Source: Lichenicoccus roseus (lineage in GTDB: Bacteria; Pseudomonadota; Alphaproteobacteria; Acetobacterales; Acetobacteraceae). From it: a stretch of DNA of 64,000 nt. Shown piece after piece: positions 8,157 to 16,658 of the stretch; within the stretch, counting starts at the first letter, position 1; each line of letters starts with the position of its first letter. The stretch is taken from assembly GCF_005844085.1 (NCBI RefSeq), contig NZ_VCDI01000005.1:248001-312000 (forward strand), read 5' to 3'. The position numbers and the translations under genes are program-made. The notes under the pieces were generated by a model. That model made no database searches. It was not told the DNA's origin and was given only the letters and a program-made list of their open reading frames with translations.

Positions 8157-8540
8157 TCAGGTCGCCCAGCCCGGATGGGCCGACCCTTGCTGCTGCGGTT
8201 CGCCGGCAGGATGCTCCCCGGTGGCGGATTCGCCCAGGACGTCGCGCAGCCGCAGGATCAGCGCGTCCAGGTTGGCGGCCAATACGGGAACGTCGACCGC
8301 GGACGTCGCGACCGCTTCCTGCAGGGCGGCGCCGGCACGTTCGGCCTCCTGCCTGGACTGCGCGGCATGGGCCTCGACATCGCGCAACGCCCGCTCGCCG
8401 CTGGCCAGCGCCTCGGCGGCCAGCGCCTCGCGACGCTCCACCGCAACCGCGATCCGGCTCAGGGCAGAGGCCAGCCGCTCCGCCGGATCCTGCTCCGATT
8501 CCACGCCCCGGCCGTCCTGGTACTGCGACAATACGACCAT
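8157..8540 (-). CDS. Coiled-coil protein upstream of zapA (DUF4164-like)
   Basis: Hypothetical 127-residue, mostly helical protein. Heptad-like runs are visible in AERLASALSRIAVAVERREALAAEAL and in RQEAERAGAALQEAV; a Gly/Pro/Gln-rich tail ends the protein. Similar small coiled-coil proteins are found upstream of zapA in alphaproteobacteria and are thought to act with it, but that role is an inference. I prefer ATG at 8540 (MVVLSQYQDGRG); an upstream ATG at 8594 would add residues overlapping the tandem repeats. It probably forms an operon with zapA and the downstream RNA and 5-FCL genes. Confidence 0.6.
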   Translation of the reverse strand: MVVLSQYQDGRGVESEQDPAERLASALSRIAVAVERREALAAEALASGERALRDVEAHAAQSRQEAERAGAALQEAVATSAVDVPVLAANLDALILRLRDVLGESATGEHPAGEPQQQGSAHPGWAT

Positions 8541-8589
8541 CCTTCGAAGCGCCGATATCGTTGCACAGATCGCGCGCACGAATTCCTTC

Positions 8590-8645
8590 GTCAAGAAGCA
8601 AGGCGGGCGTCAAGAAGCAACGCTGGCGTCAACGAGCAAGAGGGC
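8590..8645. repeat. Three tandem 19 bp direct repeats between divergent genes
   Basis: Three head-to-tail copies are seen: 8590-8608, 8609-8627 and 8628-8645 (last copy 18 bp). All begin GTCAA, share the core GAAGCAA or CGAGCAA, and end GGC. Copies 1 and 2 differ at only two positions. The period is not a multiple of three, arguing against a coding repeat. It is close to two helical turns, as in arrays of protein-binding sites. The array ends 4 bp before the ATG of the hypothetical gene at 8650 and lies upstream of the divergent coiled-coil/zapA operon. Confidence 0.75.
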
Positions 8646-8649
8646 GAGC

Positions 8650-9117
8650 ATGAACCAGCCACGCATCCCGACCGGGACACCCGGGCGCGCGGTCGTGATC
8701 CATGGCCGCGACCAGGCGCTGGCGGCGCTCGAAGCGGCCCGCCTCCTGCCGGCTCGCCTCGTGCTGCTGTCGGCGGAAAACGCAGCCTGTTTCCTTGGAC
8801 CGCTCTGGTGGGCGGCGCTGATGGACAGCCTGCAGCGCGAGATGCTCGATGCCGCAGCGACCGACCTGCTGGATTGCGGCAGCTCGGCCGGGCGTTGCAT
8901 GGAGGCCCTGCGGGTCGGCCTGCGTCATCTGGTGCTGTCGCCCGCCTGCCCGCAGTTCGAGGCGGTCCGACACCGGGCGGAGGCGCTGGGCGCTCACCTC
9001 GTGACGCGCCGGCCGATCAGCTTCGACCTGGCCGGTGATCGGCACGACCTGCTGCGACGCTGGCTCCAGGCGGATCCGGACGCAGCGGCCGAACCGGGCG
9101 CCCGAAGCGTGCTTTAA
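8650..9117 (+). CDS. Conserved-looking hypothetical protein
   Basis: A 155-residue protein I cannot assign. It appears to be a soluble alpha/beta protein: GRAVVIHGRDQALAALEAAR, then LPARLVLLSAENAACFLGPLWW, then TDLLDCGSSAGRCMEALRVGLRHLVLSP suggest alternating strands and helices, with a possible Cys in LLDCGSS. No signal peptide or membrane segment. Start ATG at 8650 directly follows the 19 bp tandem repeats and a purine-rich AGAGGGCGAG. It is followed 28 bp later by a histidine phosphatase gene on the same strand, so the two may share a transcript. Confidence 0.65.
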   Translation: MNQPRIPTGTPGRAVVIHGRDQALAALEAARLLPARLVLLSAENAACFLGPLWWAALMDSLQREMLDAAATDLLDCGSSAGRCMEALRVGLRHLVLSPACPQFEAVRHRAEALGAHLVTRRPISFDLAGDRHDLLRRWLQADPDAAAEPGARSVL

Positions 9118-9145
9118 GGCGGGCTGCCTGCAATACGGACGATCC

Positions 9146-9808
9146 ATGACCGAACGCTCGACCTTCCTGGACACCCCGCAACTCGAACCCGGCGTGACCC
9201 GGATCTGGCTGATCCGCCATGCGCTGGTGGAGCAGAACGCCCGGCTGATGCTGTATGGCACGATGGATGTGGCGCTCTGCCCGGACAGCCTCGCCGCCCA
9301 GACAAGCATGTACCAGGGCCTTGCCGCCCGGCTGCCGCGGACCACGGCCTGGTACGTGACGCCGCTCAGCCGCACCCAGCGGACCGCCCAGGCGATCCAG
9401 CAGGCCGGCTACCCGGTGACCGACCTTGCGATCGAGCCAGGGTTGCTGGAGCAGGACCTCGGCGAGTGGCAGGGGCTGCCACATGCCGAACTGCCGGAGC
9501 GGCTGCAATCGCCCGCCCACGTGTTCTGGCCGCTGGCCGCCGACGAGGTGCCGCCCGGCGGCGAGAGCATGGTGCAGGTCTGCGCCCGGGTCGGCGAGGC
9601 GTTGGAGCGCATCGCCGACGCGCATGACGGGCAGGACATCGTGGTGGTCAGCCATGGCGGCGCGATCCGGGCCGCGGTCGCTCATGCACTCGGTGTCGAG
9701 GCGGAGACCGCGCTGCGCCTGTCGGTGCAGAACCTGTCGGTGACGATCATCGAGCGCCATCCGGCCTCGTGGCGGGTGGTCGCGGTCAACGAGATGCCGG
9801 GGGTCTGA
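9146..9808 (+). CDS. Histidine phosphatase family protein
   Basis: Phosphoglycerate mutase-like phosphatase of 220 residues. The catalytic N-terminal motif is RIWLIRHALVEQN (phospho-accepting His in RHA), with the second arginine in YVTPLSRTQRTAQAI, the acid/base Glu in EQDLGEWQG and the second catalytic His in VVVSHGGAIRAAV. Substrate is not identifiable; relatives include alpha-ribazole phosphatase and broad-specificity phosphatases. ATG at 9146 was chosen because the conserved core begins about 20 residues later; an upstream in-frame extension overlaps the preceding gene. Downstream is a 90 bp gap to the convergent universal stress protein gene. Confidence 0.88.
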   Translation: MTERSTFLDTPQLEPGVTRIWLIRHALVEQNARLMLYGTMDVALCPDSLAAQTSMYQGLAARLPRTTAWYVTPLSRTQRTAQAIQQAGYPVTDLAIEPGLLEQDLGEWQGLPHAELPERLQSPAHVFWPLAADEVPPGGESMVQVCARVGEALERIADAHDGQDIVVVSHGGAIRAAVAHALGVEAETALRLSVQNLSVTIIERHPASWRVVAVNEMPGV

Positions 9809-9898
9809 CATCGACGGAGCGATTCAGGAACCGGGCGGATCGGGACTGTCCGGCTACGGGGTCGCCTTCAAAACGACCACCGCTGCACCCGGGTTCAC

Positions 9899-10792
9899 CT
9901 ACCGCGCCATCAGCACGGTCACCTGGGCGTTTTCCAGCACATGGCGGGTCACGCCGCCGAGGATCAGCTGGCGCAGCCGGGAGTGCGAATAGGCGCCCAT
10001 GCTCAGCATGTCGGCACCGAACTTCGTGGCGGCGGCAAGCAGCCCGGCGCCGACATCCTTGTCGATGGCACGGAAGGATTGCAGCGTCGCCCGGATGCCG
10101 TGCAGGGAGAGATAGCCCAGCAACGCCGCGGCATCCGGACCGCGTCGCTGGTAGTCCTCGGAATGAAGCACCTGCACCTCGTCGGCCTGCTTCGCCCACG
10201 GCAGGATCGACATTATCGCGGAGGCGCTCTCGCCGGTGCCGTTCCAGGCGATGCAGAGCCGGCGCCCGACCTGCTTCGGCGTGAGCTTGGGCGCTATCAC
10301 CACCGGACGGCCGCTGTCGAACAGCACCGCATGCAGCGCCTCGGAGGAGGATACCTCCTCGCCGGAATCCGCATGCGGCACCACCGTCAGGTCGGACAGC
10401 CTCGCCGCGTAGGCCACCACCTCGTGCTCGCGGCCGGTGACCGAACGAAAGCTGGCGCTCGGGCCGGACATCAGGTGGGTCAGCGGGTCGGGCTCCGGCG
10501 GACCGCCGCGCACCTCGATTCCGGCGGCGCCGACCAGCCGGTCGAACACCTCGCGCACCACCAGCGATCGCCGCGCCGACTCTCTCTCGGCCGCGGTCAT
10601 CATCTCCTCGACCATCGCGCCGGACAGGCCCTCGCCGGCCAGCGGAGCGACCTCGCGGCTGTCGCTGCGCACATGCAGCGCCGCCACGTGGGCACCGGAG
10701 CGCTTCGCCAGGATCAGCGCGGTCGCCAGCGCCGCCTCCCCGTTCGGCGTCCCGTTCAGGGGCAGCAAGATCTTGCGCAGCAGGTCGCTCAC
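9899..10792 (-). CDS. Universal stress protein, two tandem UspA domains
   Basis: Cytosolic stress protein of 297 residues, twice the single-domain length. Domain 1 (about 1-145) begins LLRKILLPLNGTPNGEAAL. Domain 2 (about 150-297) ends with the ATP-binding pattern MGAYSHSRLRQLILGGVTRHVL followed by AQVTVLMAR. Retention of this G-x2-G-x9-G type loop suggests ATP binding in the second domain. Tandem Usp proteins are common in proteobacteria for starvation and redox stress survival, with precise activity unknown. It is convergent with the histidine phosphatase gene and lies downstream of pdxH on the same strand. Confidence 0.9.
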   Translation of the reverse strand: MSDLLRKILLPLNGTPNGEAALATALILAKRSGAHVAALHVRSDSREVAPLAGEGLSGAMVEEMMTAAERESARRSLVVREVFDRLVGAAGIEVRGGPPEPDPLTHLMSGPSASFRSVTGREHEVVAYAARLSDLTVVPHADSGEEVSSSEALHAVLFDSGRPVVIAPKLTPKQVGRRLCIAWNGTGESASAIMSILPWAKQADEVQVLHSEDYQRRGPDAAALLGYLSLHGIRATLQSFRAIDKDVGAGLLAAATKFGADMLSMGAYSHSRLRQLILGGVTRHVLENAQVTVLMAR

Positions 10793-10849
10793 CGGCGATT
10801 TCCCCGTCTCATCCCAGCCGGTTCTAGCCCACCTGAATGCAGCTGGAAA

Positions 10850-11452
10850 TCACGGATAGAGCCGGGTGGTCTGCCAGCTGGTCTCGCTCTCGCGGCGGTA
10901 GGTCATGCGGTCGTGCAGGCGATGCGGCATGTCCTGCCAGAACTCGATCAGGTCCGGCAGCACCCGGTAGCCGGACCAGTGCGACGGCCGCGGCACCTCC
11001 CCGTCGAGATAGCGCTCCTGCACCTCGGCGAGCCGTGCCTGCAGCTCGGCGCGATCGGCAAGCGGCCGGGACTGTTCGGATGCGATCGCGCCGAGGCGGG
11101 ACCCGCGCGACCGGCTGGCGAAGTAGGCGTCCGCCTCCGCCTCGGTGACATCCTCGATCGGTCCCTCGACGCGGACCTGGCGGCGCAGGCTCTTCCAGTG
11201 GAACAGCAGGCTGGCATGGCGGTTGGCCGACAGCTCCTCGCCCTTGCGGCTCTGCTTGTTGGTGTAGAACACGAAACCGCGCGTATCGAGGCCCTTGAGT
11301 AGCACCATGCGCACCGACGGCAGCCCCTGCCGGGTTGCGGTCGCCAGCGCCATCGCGTTGGGATCGTTCGGCTCGGACGCCTCCGCCTCGGCAAGCCAGC
11401 GCTGGAACAGCCCGATCGGGTCGGTTTCGCGCTGCAGTGTATCGTCAGCCAT
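10850..11452 (-). CDS. pdxH: Pyridoxine/pyridoxamine 5'-phosphate oxidase
   Basis: FMN enzyme oxidising PNP and PMP to pyridoxal 5'-phosphate, the last step of vitamin B6 synthesis and salvage. The 200-residue protein shows the full family pattern: ATRQGLPSVRMVLLKGLDTRGFVFYTN, then SRKGEELSANRHASLLFHWKSLRRQVRVEG for FMN binding, and the C-terminal substrate region VPRPSHWSGYRVLPD with the final SWQTTRLYP. ATG at 11452 was chosen because GGGAGGGG lies at good spacing upstream; the next ATG upstream (11458) abuts that site. It is divergent from fabI, an order seen in related alphaproteobacteria. Confidence 0.95.
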   Translation of the reverse strand: MADDTLQRETDPIGLFQRWLAEAEASEPNDPNAMALATATRQGLPSVRMVLLKGLDTRGFVFYTNKQSRKGEELSANRHASLLFHWKSLRRQVRVEGPIEDVTEAEADAYFASRSRGSRLGAIASEQSRPLADRAELQARLAEVQERYLDGEVPRPSHWSGYRVLPDLIEFWQDMPHRLHDRMTYRRESETSWQTTRLYP

Positions 11453-11592
11453 GGTCATCCCCTCCCGGACGCTGCGTGCATGCCGCCTGCTTGATGGCCC
11501 AATACTTGTCCATGGCAAGCGTGTGTGTCAGGACGACACGCGAGCGACCATACGCTCGAACCTGGCCCACACGCTCATCAGGACAAGGCTGC

Positions 11593-12432
11593 ATGCCCGA
11601 CGGCGCCCCAAATACCCCCGTACGCGGCACCCTCATGCAGGGCAAGCGCGGCCTCATCATGGGCGTTGCCAACGACCGCTCGATCGCCTGGGGCATCGCC
11701 GCCGCCTGTGCCGCGCAGGGCGCGGAACTCGCCTTCACCTTCCAGGGCGAGGCGCTGGAGAAGCGCGTGCGGCCGCTGGCGGAGGGCGTCGGCGCCACGC
11801 TGGTGCTGCCCTGCGACGTGTCGGACGATGCTGCGATGGACGAGACCTTCGCCATCATCGAGCGCGAATGGGGCCGCATCGACTTCCTCGTCCATGCCAT
11901 CGGCTGGGCCGACAAGACCTACCTGCGTGGCCGCTATGCCGACACCCCGCGCGAGGCCTTCCTGCAGGCGCTCGACATCTCGTGCTACTCCTTCACGGCG
12001 GTGAGCCGGCGGGCGGCGGCGCTGATGGACCGCGGCGGCTCGCTGCTGACCCTGACCTATCTCGGCGCCGAGCGGGTGATGCCGCACTACAACGTCATGG
12101 GTGTCGCCAAGGCGGCGCTGGAAGCCTCGGTGCGCTATCTCGCCGCCGATTTCGGCACCAGGGGCATCCGCGTGAATGCAATCAGCGCCGGGCCGATCAA
12201 GACGCTGGCGGCGAGCGGCATCGGCGACTTCCGCTACATCCTGAAATGGAACCAGCTCAACGCCCCGCTCGAGCGCAACGTCTCGATCGAGGAGGTCGGC
12301 GGCGCTGGCCTGTATCTGCTGTCGGACCTGTCGAGCGGCGTCACCGGCGAGGTGCATCACGTCGATTCCGGCTATCACACCGTCGGGATGAAGAACCCCA
12401 AGGCGCCTGATATCGCTGCCGTTTCCGAGTAG
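11593..12432 (+). CDS. fabI: Enoyl-[acyl-carrier-protein] reductase (NADH), FabI type
   Basis: Reduces trans-2-enoyl-ACP in the elongation cycle of type II fatty acid synthesis. The protein has 279 residues with a short-chain dehydrogenase fold of the FabI subclass: GVANDRSIAWGIA at the NADH site, FLVHAIGWADK, and the catalytic Tyr-x6-Lys pattern in YNVMGVAKAALEASVRYLA, followed by RVNAISAGPIKTLAASGI. Start ATG at 11593 follows AGGACAAGG. An upstream extension of the frame is probably the shadow of pdxH. aroC follows after 33 bp. Confidence 0.95.
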   Translation: MPDGAPNTPVRGTLMQGKRGLIMGVANDRSIAWGIAAACAAQGAELAFTFQGEALEKRVRPLAEGVGATLVLPCDVSDDAAMDETFAIIEREWGRIDFLVHAIGWADKTYLRGRYADTPREAFLQALDISCYSFTAVSRRAAALMDRGGSLLTLTYLGAERVMPHYNVMGVAKAALEASVRYLAADFGTRGIRVNAISAGPIKTLAASGIGDFRYILKWNQLNAPLERNVSIEEVGGAGLYLLSDLSSGVTGEVHHVDSGYHTVGMKNPKAPDIAAVSE

Positions 12433-12465
12433 TATGCGGCCTCAACCGACTAGGAGCGGGCGGGC

Positions 12466-13599
12466 GTGTCGCACAACAGCTTCGGCCACCTGTTCAGGGT
12501 CACCACCTGGGGCGAGAGCCACGGGCCGGCGATCGGCTGCGTGGTGGATGGCTGCCCGCCGCGCATCGCGCTGACGGAAGCCGACATCCAGCCCTGGCTC
12601 GACCGCCGCCGGCCCGGCCAGTCCAAATTCACCACCCAGCGGCAGGAGCCGGACACCGTGCGCATCCTGTCCGGGATGTTCGAGGGCCACACCACCGGTA
12701 CCCCGATCTCGCTGATGATCGATAACGTCGACCAGCGCTCGCGCGACTACGCCGCGGTGGCCGACCGCTACCGGCCCGGCCATGCCGACCTCACCTACGA
12801 CCTGAAATACGGCATACGCGACCCGCGCGGCGGCGGGCGCTCCTCGGCGCGCGAGACCGCCATGCGGGTGGCGGCGGGCGCAGTGGCGCGGCTGGTGCTC
12901 GGCGCTTCGGTCAGCATACGCGGCGCGTTGGTGCAGATCGGCCCGCACGCCGTCGACCGGACGCGCTGGGACTGGCAGGAGGTCGCCCGCAACCCGTTCT
13001 TCTGCCCCGACCCCGGCAGCGTTCCGGTCTGGGAGGAGTATCTCGGCGCGGTGCGCAAGCGCGGCTCCTCGGTGGGCGCGATCGTCGAGCTGCAGGCCGA
13101 GGGCGTGCCGGCGGGGCTGGGCGCGCCAATCTACGCCAAGCTGGATGCGGAGCTGGCAGCCGCCCTGATGAGCATCAATGCAGTGAAGGCGGTCGAGATC
13201 GGCGCCGGCTTCTCGGCTGCCGAGTTCAGCGGCGAGCAGAATGCCGATCCGATGCGGCTGCAGGACGGCAGGCTGGTGTTCGGCTCCAACAACGCCGGCG
13301 GCATCCTCGGCGGCATCTCCACCGGCCAGCCGATCGTCGCGCGCTTCGCGGTCAAGCCGACCAGCTCGATCCTGACCCCGGTGCAGTCGGTGACGCGCTC
13401 CGGCCACGAGGTCGATGTCGCCACCCAGGGCCGGCACGATCCCTGCGTCGGCATACGCGCGGTGCCGGTCGGCGAGGCCATGCTGGCCTGCGTGCTGGCC
13501 GACCACCTGCTGCGGCACCGGGCCCAGAACCCGGCGCAAGAGCCGGCCCAGGGTCCACCGCGGGATCCGGCGCAGTATCCGGCGCACGCGGACAGCTGA
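12466..13599 (+). CDS. aroC: Chorismate synthase
   Basis: Converts EPSP to chorismate using reduced FMN, the last shared step of aromatic amino acid synthesis. The 377-residue protein starts at GTG 12466 after AGGAGCGG. Signatures: [23 protein letters not shown] in the first 35 residues (seen as [16 protein letters not shown]), [18 protein letters not shown] in the middle, and [21 protein letters not shown] near the end. Unusually, the last 25 or so residues form a low-complexity tail rich in Pro, Ala and Gln ([21 protein letters not shown]), beyond the normal family end. The next gene starts only 13 bp later. Confidence 0.95.
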   Translation: MSHNSFGHLFRVTTWGESHGPAIGCVVDGCPPRIALTEADIQPWLDRRRPGQSKFTTQRQEPDTVRILSGMFEGHTTGTPISLMIDNVDQRSRDYAAVADRYRPGHADLTYDLKYGIRDPRGGGRSSARETAMRVAAGAVARLVLGASVSIRGALVQIGPHAVDRTRWDWQEVARNPFFCPDPGSVPVWEEYLGAVRKRGSSVGAIVELQAEGVPAGLGAPIYAKLDAELAAALMSINAVKAVEIGAGFSAAEFSGEQNADPMRLQDGRLVFGSNNAGGILGGISTGQPIVARFAVKPTSSILTPVQSVTRSGHEVDVATQGRHDPCVGIRAVPVGEAMLACVLADHLLRHRAQNPAQEPAQGPPRDPAQYPAHADS

Positions 13600-13612
13600 T
13601 CCGGATGCCGAG

Positions 13613-14308
13613 TTGCTGAAGCGCCTCCTGCGAAACCGGCTCGTGCAGGCCGCCTCGGCCTGGGTGATCGGGCTCTACCTCGACCTTGCGCTGCGCACCA
13701 CGCGCTGGCGGCTCCAGGTCGACGACGAGACCTGGGCGGTGCTGACCGGACGCGACGGCCGCACCGCGGTGGTGGTGTTCTGGCACGAATACCTGCCGAT
13801 GGTGACGGCGCTCTGGCTGCGGGCGCGACGGGAGAACCCGCGCCTGGCGCTGCATGTGATGATCAGCCGGCATCGCGACGGCAGGCTGATCGCCGACGTG
13901 ATCCGGCGCTGGGGCATTGCCACCGTCACCGGCTCTTCCGCCCGGGCGGGCAAATCGGACAAGGGCGGGGCGGCGGCACTGCGCAACCTGCTGGGGCTGT
14001 TGCGCAGCGGCGCCATCGTGACGATCACGCCGGACGGGCCGCGCGGGCCGCGCCGGGTGGTGCAACCCGGCAGCGCCAGGCTGGCGGCCCTGGCCGGCGT
14101 CCCGGTGGTGCCGATCGCGGTCTCCTGCCGCCCGAGCCGCCGCCTTGATTCGTGGGACCGGATGATGCTGCCGCTGCCATTCGGGCGAGGCAGCATACGC
14201 TGCGGCAGGCCGATCGCGGTGCCACGGCAGGGCTGGGAGGCGGCCTCCGCGCTGATCGGTCCTGCCCTCGACGCGCTCGACCGCGACGATCCGGGCCCCG
14301 CCAGATGA
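13613..14308 (+). CDS. Lysophospholipid acyltransferase family protein (DUF374)
   Basis: Membrane-associated acyltransferase of 231 residues from the DUF374 family, usually found beside waaA and lpxK and presumed to act in lipid A or phospholipid acylation. Visible: FWHEYLPMVTAL (the HX4D/E-type region), ISRHRDGRLIADVIRRWGI, GSSARAGKSDKGG and VTITPDGPRGPRRVVQPGSARLAA, all characteristic. No ATG fits: TTG at 13613 gives the N-terminus (M)LKRLLRNRLVQAASAWVIGLYL, which matches the usual family beginning; GTG at 13643 is the alternative. It overlaps waaA by 4 bp (ATGA), showing translational coupling. Confidence 0.87.
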   Translation: MLKRLLRNRLVQAASAWVIGLYLDLALRTTRWRLQVDDETWAVLTGRDGRTAVVVFWHEYLPMVTALWLRARRENPRLALHVMISRHRDGRLIADVIRRWGIATVTGSSARAGKSDKGGAAALRNLLGLLRSGAIVTITPDGPRGPRRVVQPGSARLAALAGVPVVPIAVSCRPSRRLDSWDRMMLPLPFGRGSIRCGRPIAVPRQGWEAASALIGPALDALDRDDPGPAR

Positions 14309-15633
14309 CAGGCGACCACGTGCCGCCTCGACCGATGGCGGCCTGGGTGTGGTGGCTCGCCGGCACCCTCGCGGAACCGCCGCTGCGGCTGCTGCTGCGT
14401 CGGCGGCTGGCCCGCGGCAAGGAGCATCCGGACCGCCTCGGCGAACGTCGCGGGCGTGCGACACTGGCACGGCCGCCGGGTCGCCTGCTCTGGCTGCATG
14501 CCGCCAGCGTCGGCGAGACGGTCTCGGTACTGCCGCTGCTGGAAGCGCTGTGCCGGGTCGATCCGGCGCTGCATGTGCTGATGACGACCGGTTCGCTGAC
14601 CTCGCAGCGCCTGCTGGCGCAACGCCTGCCCGGCCTCGGTGACCAGGGCCTTGGCGGGCGCGTGCTGCACCAGTTCGTGCCGCTCGACGTGCCGCGCTGG
14701 CTGCACCGGTTCCTGCGCCACTGGCAGCCGCAGGCGGTGGCGCTGGTCGAGAGCGAGCTCTGGCCCAACCTCATCCTCGCGGTGCGAAAGCGCGAGGTGC
14801 CGCTGGTGCTGATCAACGCGCGCATGTCCGAGCGCAGCGACCGCGCCTGGCGGCGGCTGCCTTCGCTGTCCGGCGCCCTGCTGCGACGCTTCACCTGGAT
14901 CACCGCGCGCAGCGAGGAGGACGCGTCCCGGCTGCGTGCCCTCGGGGCGCCGGAGGTGGACACGCCGGGCGACCTCAAGCACGCGGCGCCGGTCTTGCCG
15001 GTGGACGAAGCCGAGCTCGAGCGCGTCCGTTACGCCGTCGCCGGGCGGCCGGTGCTGCTGGCCGCCTGCACGCACGAGGGCGAGGAGGCCGTCGTGGCCC
15101 AGGCGCACGCCCGGCTGCGCAGCCGCCACCCCGGCCTGCTTACCATCGTCGCGCCGCGGCATCCCGAGCGTGGCGCCGGGATCGCCGCCGCGCTGGGCGG
15201 CGCGCCGCGACGGGCCCTGGAACAGCTGCCGGCACCGGCGCACGAGTTCTGGATCTGCGACACGCTCGGCGAGCTTGGCCTGCTGTATCGCCTGTGCGGC
15301 ATTGCCTTCCTCGGCAACAGCCTGCCGCAGGCCCGGGCGCATGGCGGTGGCGGCGGCCATAATCCATTCGAGCCGGCGCGGCTCGGCTGCCTGGTCGCCA
15401 CCGGGCCGCTCACCTCCAACTTCAATGCGGCGTTCCAGGCGCTGGATGGCGTGGAGGCGGTCACCGTGACGGCCGGCGCCGACGCGATCGCCGATTGGGC
15501 GGATGCCATGCTGCGCGATCCGCTGCTGCGGACGCAGCGGGCCGAGGCGGCCCGGTCGATCGCCACGCAGGCTTCCGGCCTGCCGGACCAGCTGGCCGGG
15601 CGGCTGCTCGCCCTGATGGATGACCGCGGCTGA
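14305..15633 (+). CDS. waaA: 3-deoxy-D-manno-octulosonic acid transferase (Kdo transferase)
   Basis: Inner-membrane glycosyltransferase that adds Kdo from CMP-Kdo to lipid IVA. The protein has 442 residues. An N-terminal hydrophobic anchor (MAAWVWWLAGTLAEPPLRLLL) precedes the GT-B fold. Conserved segments are LLWLHAASVGETVSVLPLLEAL, VALVESELWPNLI, LVLINARMSERS and the C-terminal sugar-nucleotide region GGGGGHNPFEPARLGC. Start ATG at 14305 overlaps the DUF374 stop; its stop overlaps the lpxK start by one base. Part of a four-gene lipid A/Kdo operon. Confidence 0.94.
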   Translation: MTGDHVPPRPMAAWVWWLAGTLAEPPLRLLLRRRLARGKEHPDRLGERRGRATLARPPGRLLWLHAASVGETVSVLPLLEALCRVDPALHVLMTTGSLTSQRLLAQRLPGLGDQGLGGRVLHQFVPLDVPRWLHRFLRHWQPQAVALVESELWPNLILAVRKREVPLVLINARMSERSDRAWRRLPSLSGALLRRFTWITARSEEDASRLRALGAPEVDTPGDLKHAAPVLPVDEAELERVRYAVAGRPVLLAACTHEGEEAVVAQAHARLRSRHPGLLTIVAPRHPERGAGIAAALGGAPRRALEQLPAPAHEFWICDTLGELGLLYRLCGIAFLGNSLPQARAHGGGGGHNPFEPARLGCLVATGPLTSNFNAAFQALDGVEAVTVTAGADAIADWADAMLRDPLLRTQRAEAARSIATQASGLPDQLAGRLLALMDDRG

Positions 15634-16658
15634 TGAGCCGGTTCGATTTGCGGCCGCCGGCCTTCTGGTTCGCCGGGCAGCCCGGACTGGCCGCGTGCCT
15701 GCTCTGGCCGGCGGCTCGGGTGACGGCGGCGATCACCCGACGCCGGATCGCGCGGCCCGGCTGGCGTGCCCCGGTGCCGGTCATCTGCTGCGGCAACCTG
15801 AGCGCCGGCGGGACCGGCAAGACCACGCTGGCGCTCGACCTGCTGGCCCGGCTGAAGGCGCGTGGCGTCGCGGTGCATGCCCTCACACGCGGCTATCGCG
15901 GTACCGCCTCGGGCGTGCTGCGCGTCGATCCGGAGCGGCACGACGCCACCCTGGTCGGCGACGAGCCGCTGCTGCTGGCGGCGGTGGCGCCCACCTGGGT
16001 CGGGGCCGACCGCGCCGCTTCCGCCCGCGCCGCCATCGCGGCCGGTGCAGGCTGCCTGCTGATGGATGACGGCATGCAGAACCCGACGCTGGTGCAGGAT
16101 TGCACCCTCGTGGTCATCGACGGCGCCACCGGCTTCGGCAACGGCCGCGTGCTGCCGGCCGGTCCGCTGCGCGAGCCGGTGGAGGCCGGGACGGCGCGGG
16201 CGCGGGCTGCCGTGCTGATCGGGCCGGACCGGCGCGGCGCCGCCACCGGGCTGCCGCCCGGCCTGCCGGTGCTGCGCGCCGGGCTTGCGATGGCGCCCGA
16301 GGCTGCGGCGCTACGCGGGACCAGGCTGCTGGCCTTCGCCGGCATCGGCCGACCGGGCAAGTTCTTCGACGCCCTGCGCGCACTCGATCTCGAACTGGTC
16401 GCAGCGCATGGATTTCCCAACCACCATCCTTATCGCCCGGCCGAGCTGGCCCGGCTTCGCAACCAGGCGCATGCCCTCGGCGCGCGACTGGTGACCACGC
16501 CGAAGGACGCCGTGCGCCTGCCTGCCGCTTTCCGCCGGGACGTCACGGCGCTCGGCGTCGGCCTGCTATGGGCGGACCCCGCCGTCGTCGAGACCCTGCT
16601 GGACGAAGTGCTGGAAGCGACCGGAACGGTGCCGAGGACCGGGAAGCCGAGGCGATGA
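15633..16658 (+). CDS. lpxK: Tetraacyldisaccharide 4'-kinase
   Basis: Phosphorylates the 4' position of the tetraacylated lipid A disaccharide to give lipid IVA, at the inner face of the cytoplasmic membrane. The protein has 341 residues. The P-loop is CCGNLSAGGTGKTTLALDLL (about residues 52-70). LTRGYRGTASG, GDEPLLLAAV and the acidic LLMDDGMQNPTL follow in the usual order. The C-terminal part has AFAGIGRPGKFFDAL and TTPKDAVRLP. ATG at 15633 overlaps the waaA stop (TGATG) and its stop overlaps the next start (ATGA). Confidence 0.94.
   Translation: MSRFDLRPPAFWFAGQPGLAACLLWPAARVTAAITRRRIARPGWRAPVPVICCGNLSAGGTGKTTLALDLLARLKARGVAVHALTRGYRGTASGVLRVDPERHDATLVGDEPLLLAAVAPTWVGADRAASARAAIAAGAGCLLMDDGMQNPTLVQDCTLVVIDGATGFGNGRVLPAGPLREPVEAGTARARAAVLIGPDRRGAATGLPPGLPVLRAGLAMAPEAAALRGTRLLAFAGIGRPGKFFDALRALDLELVAAHGFPNHHPYRPAELARLRNQAHALGARLVTTPKDAVRLPAAFRRDVTALGVGLLWADPAVVETLLDEVLEATGTVPRTGKPRR

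Noticed and set aside
8590-8645. Tandem repeats as a CRISPR array
   Set aside because: Repeats are directly adjacent with no spacers, only 19 bp long, and no cas genes are near.
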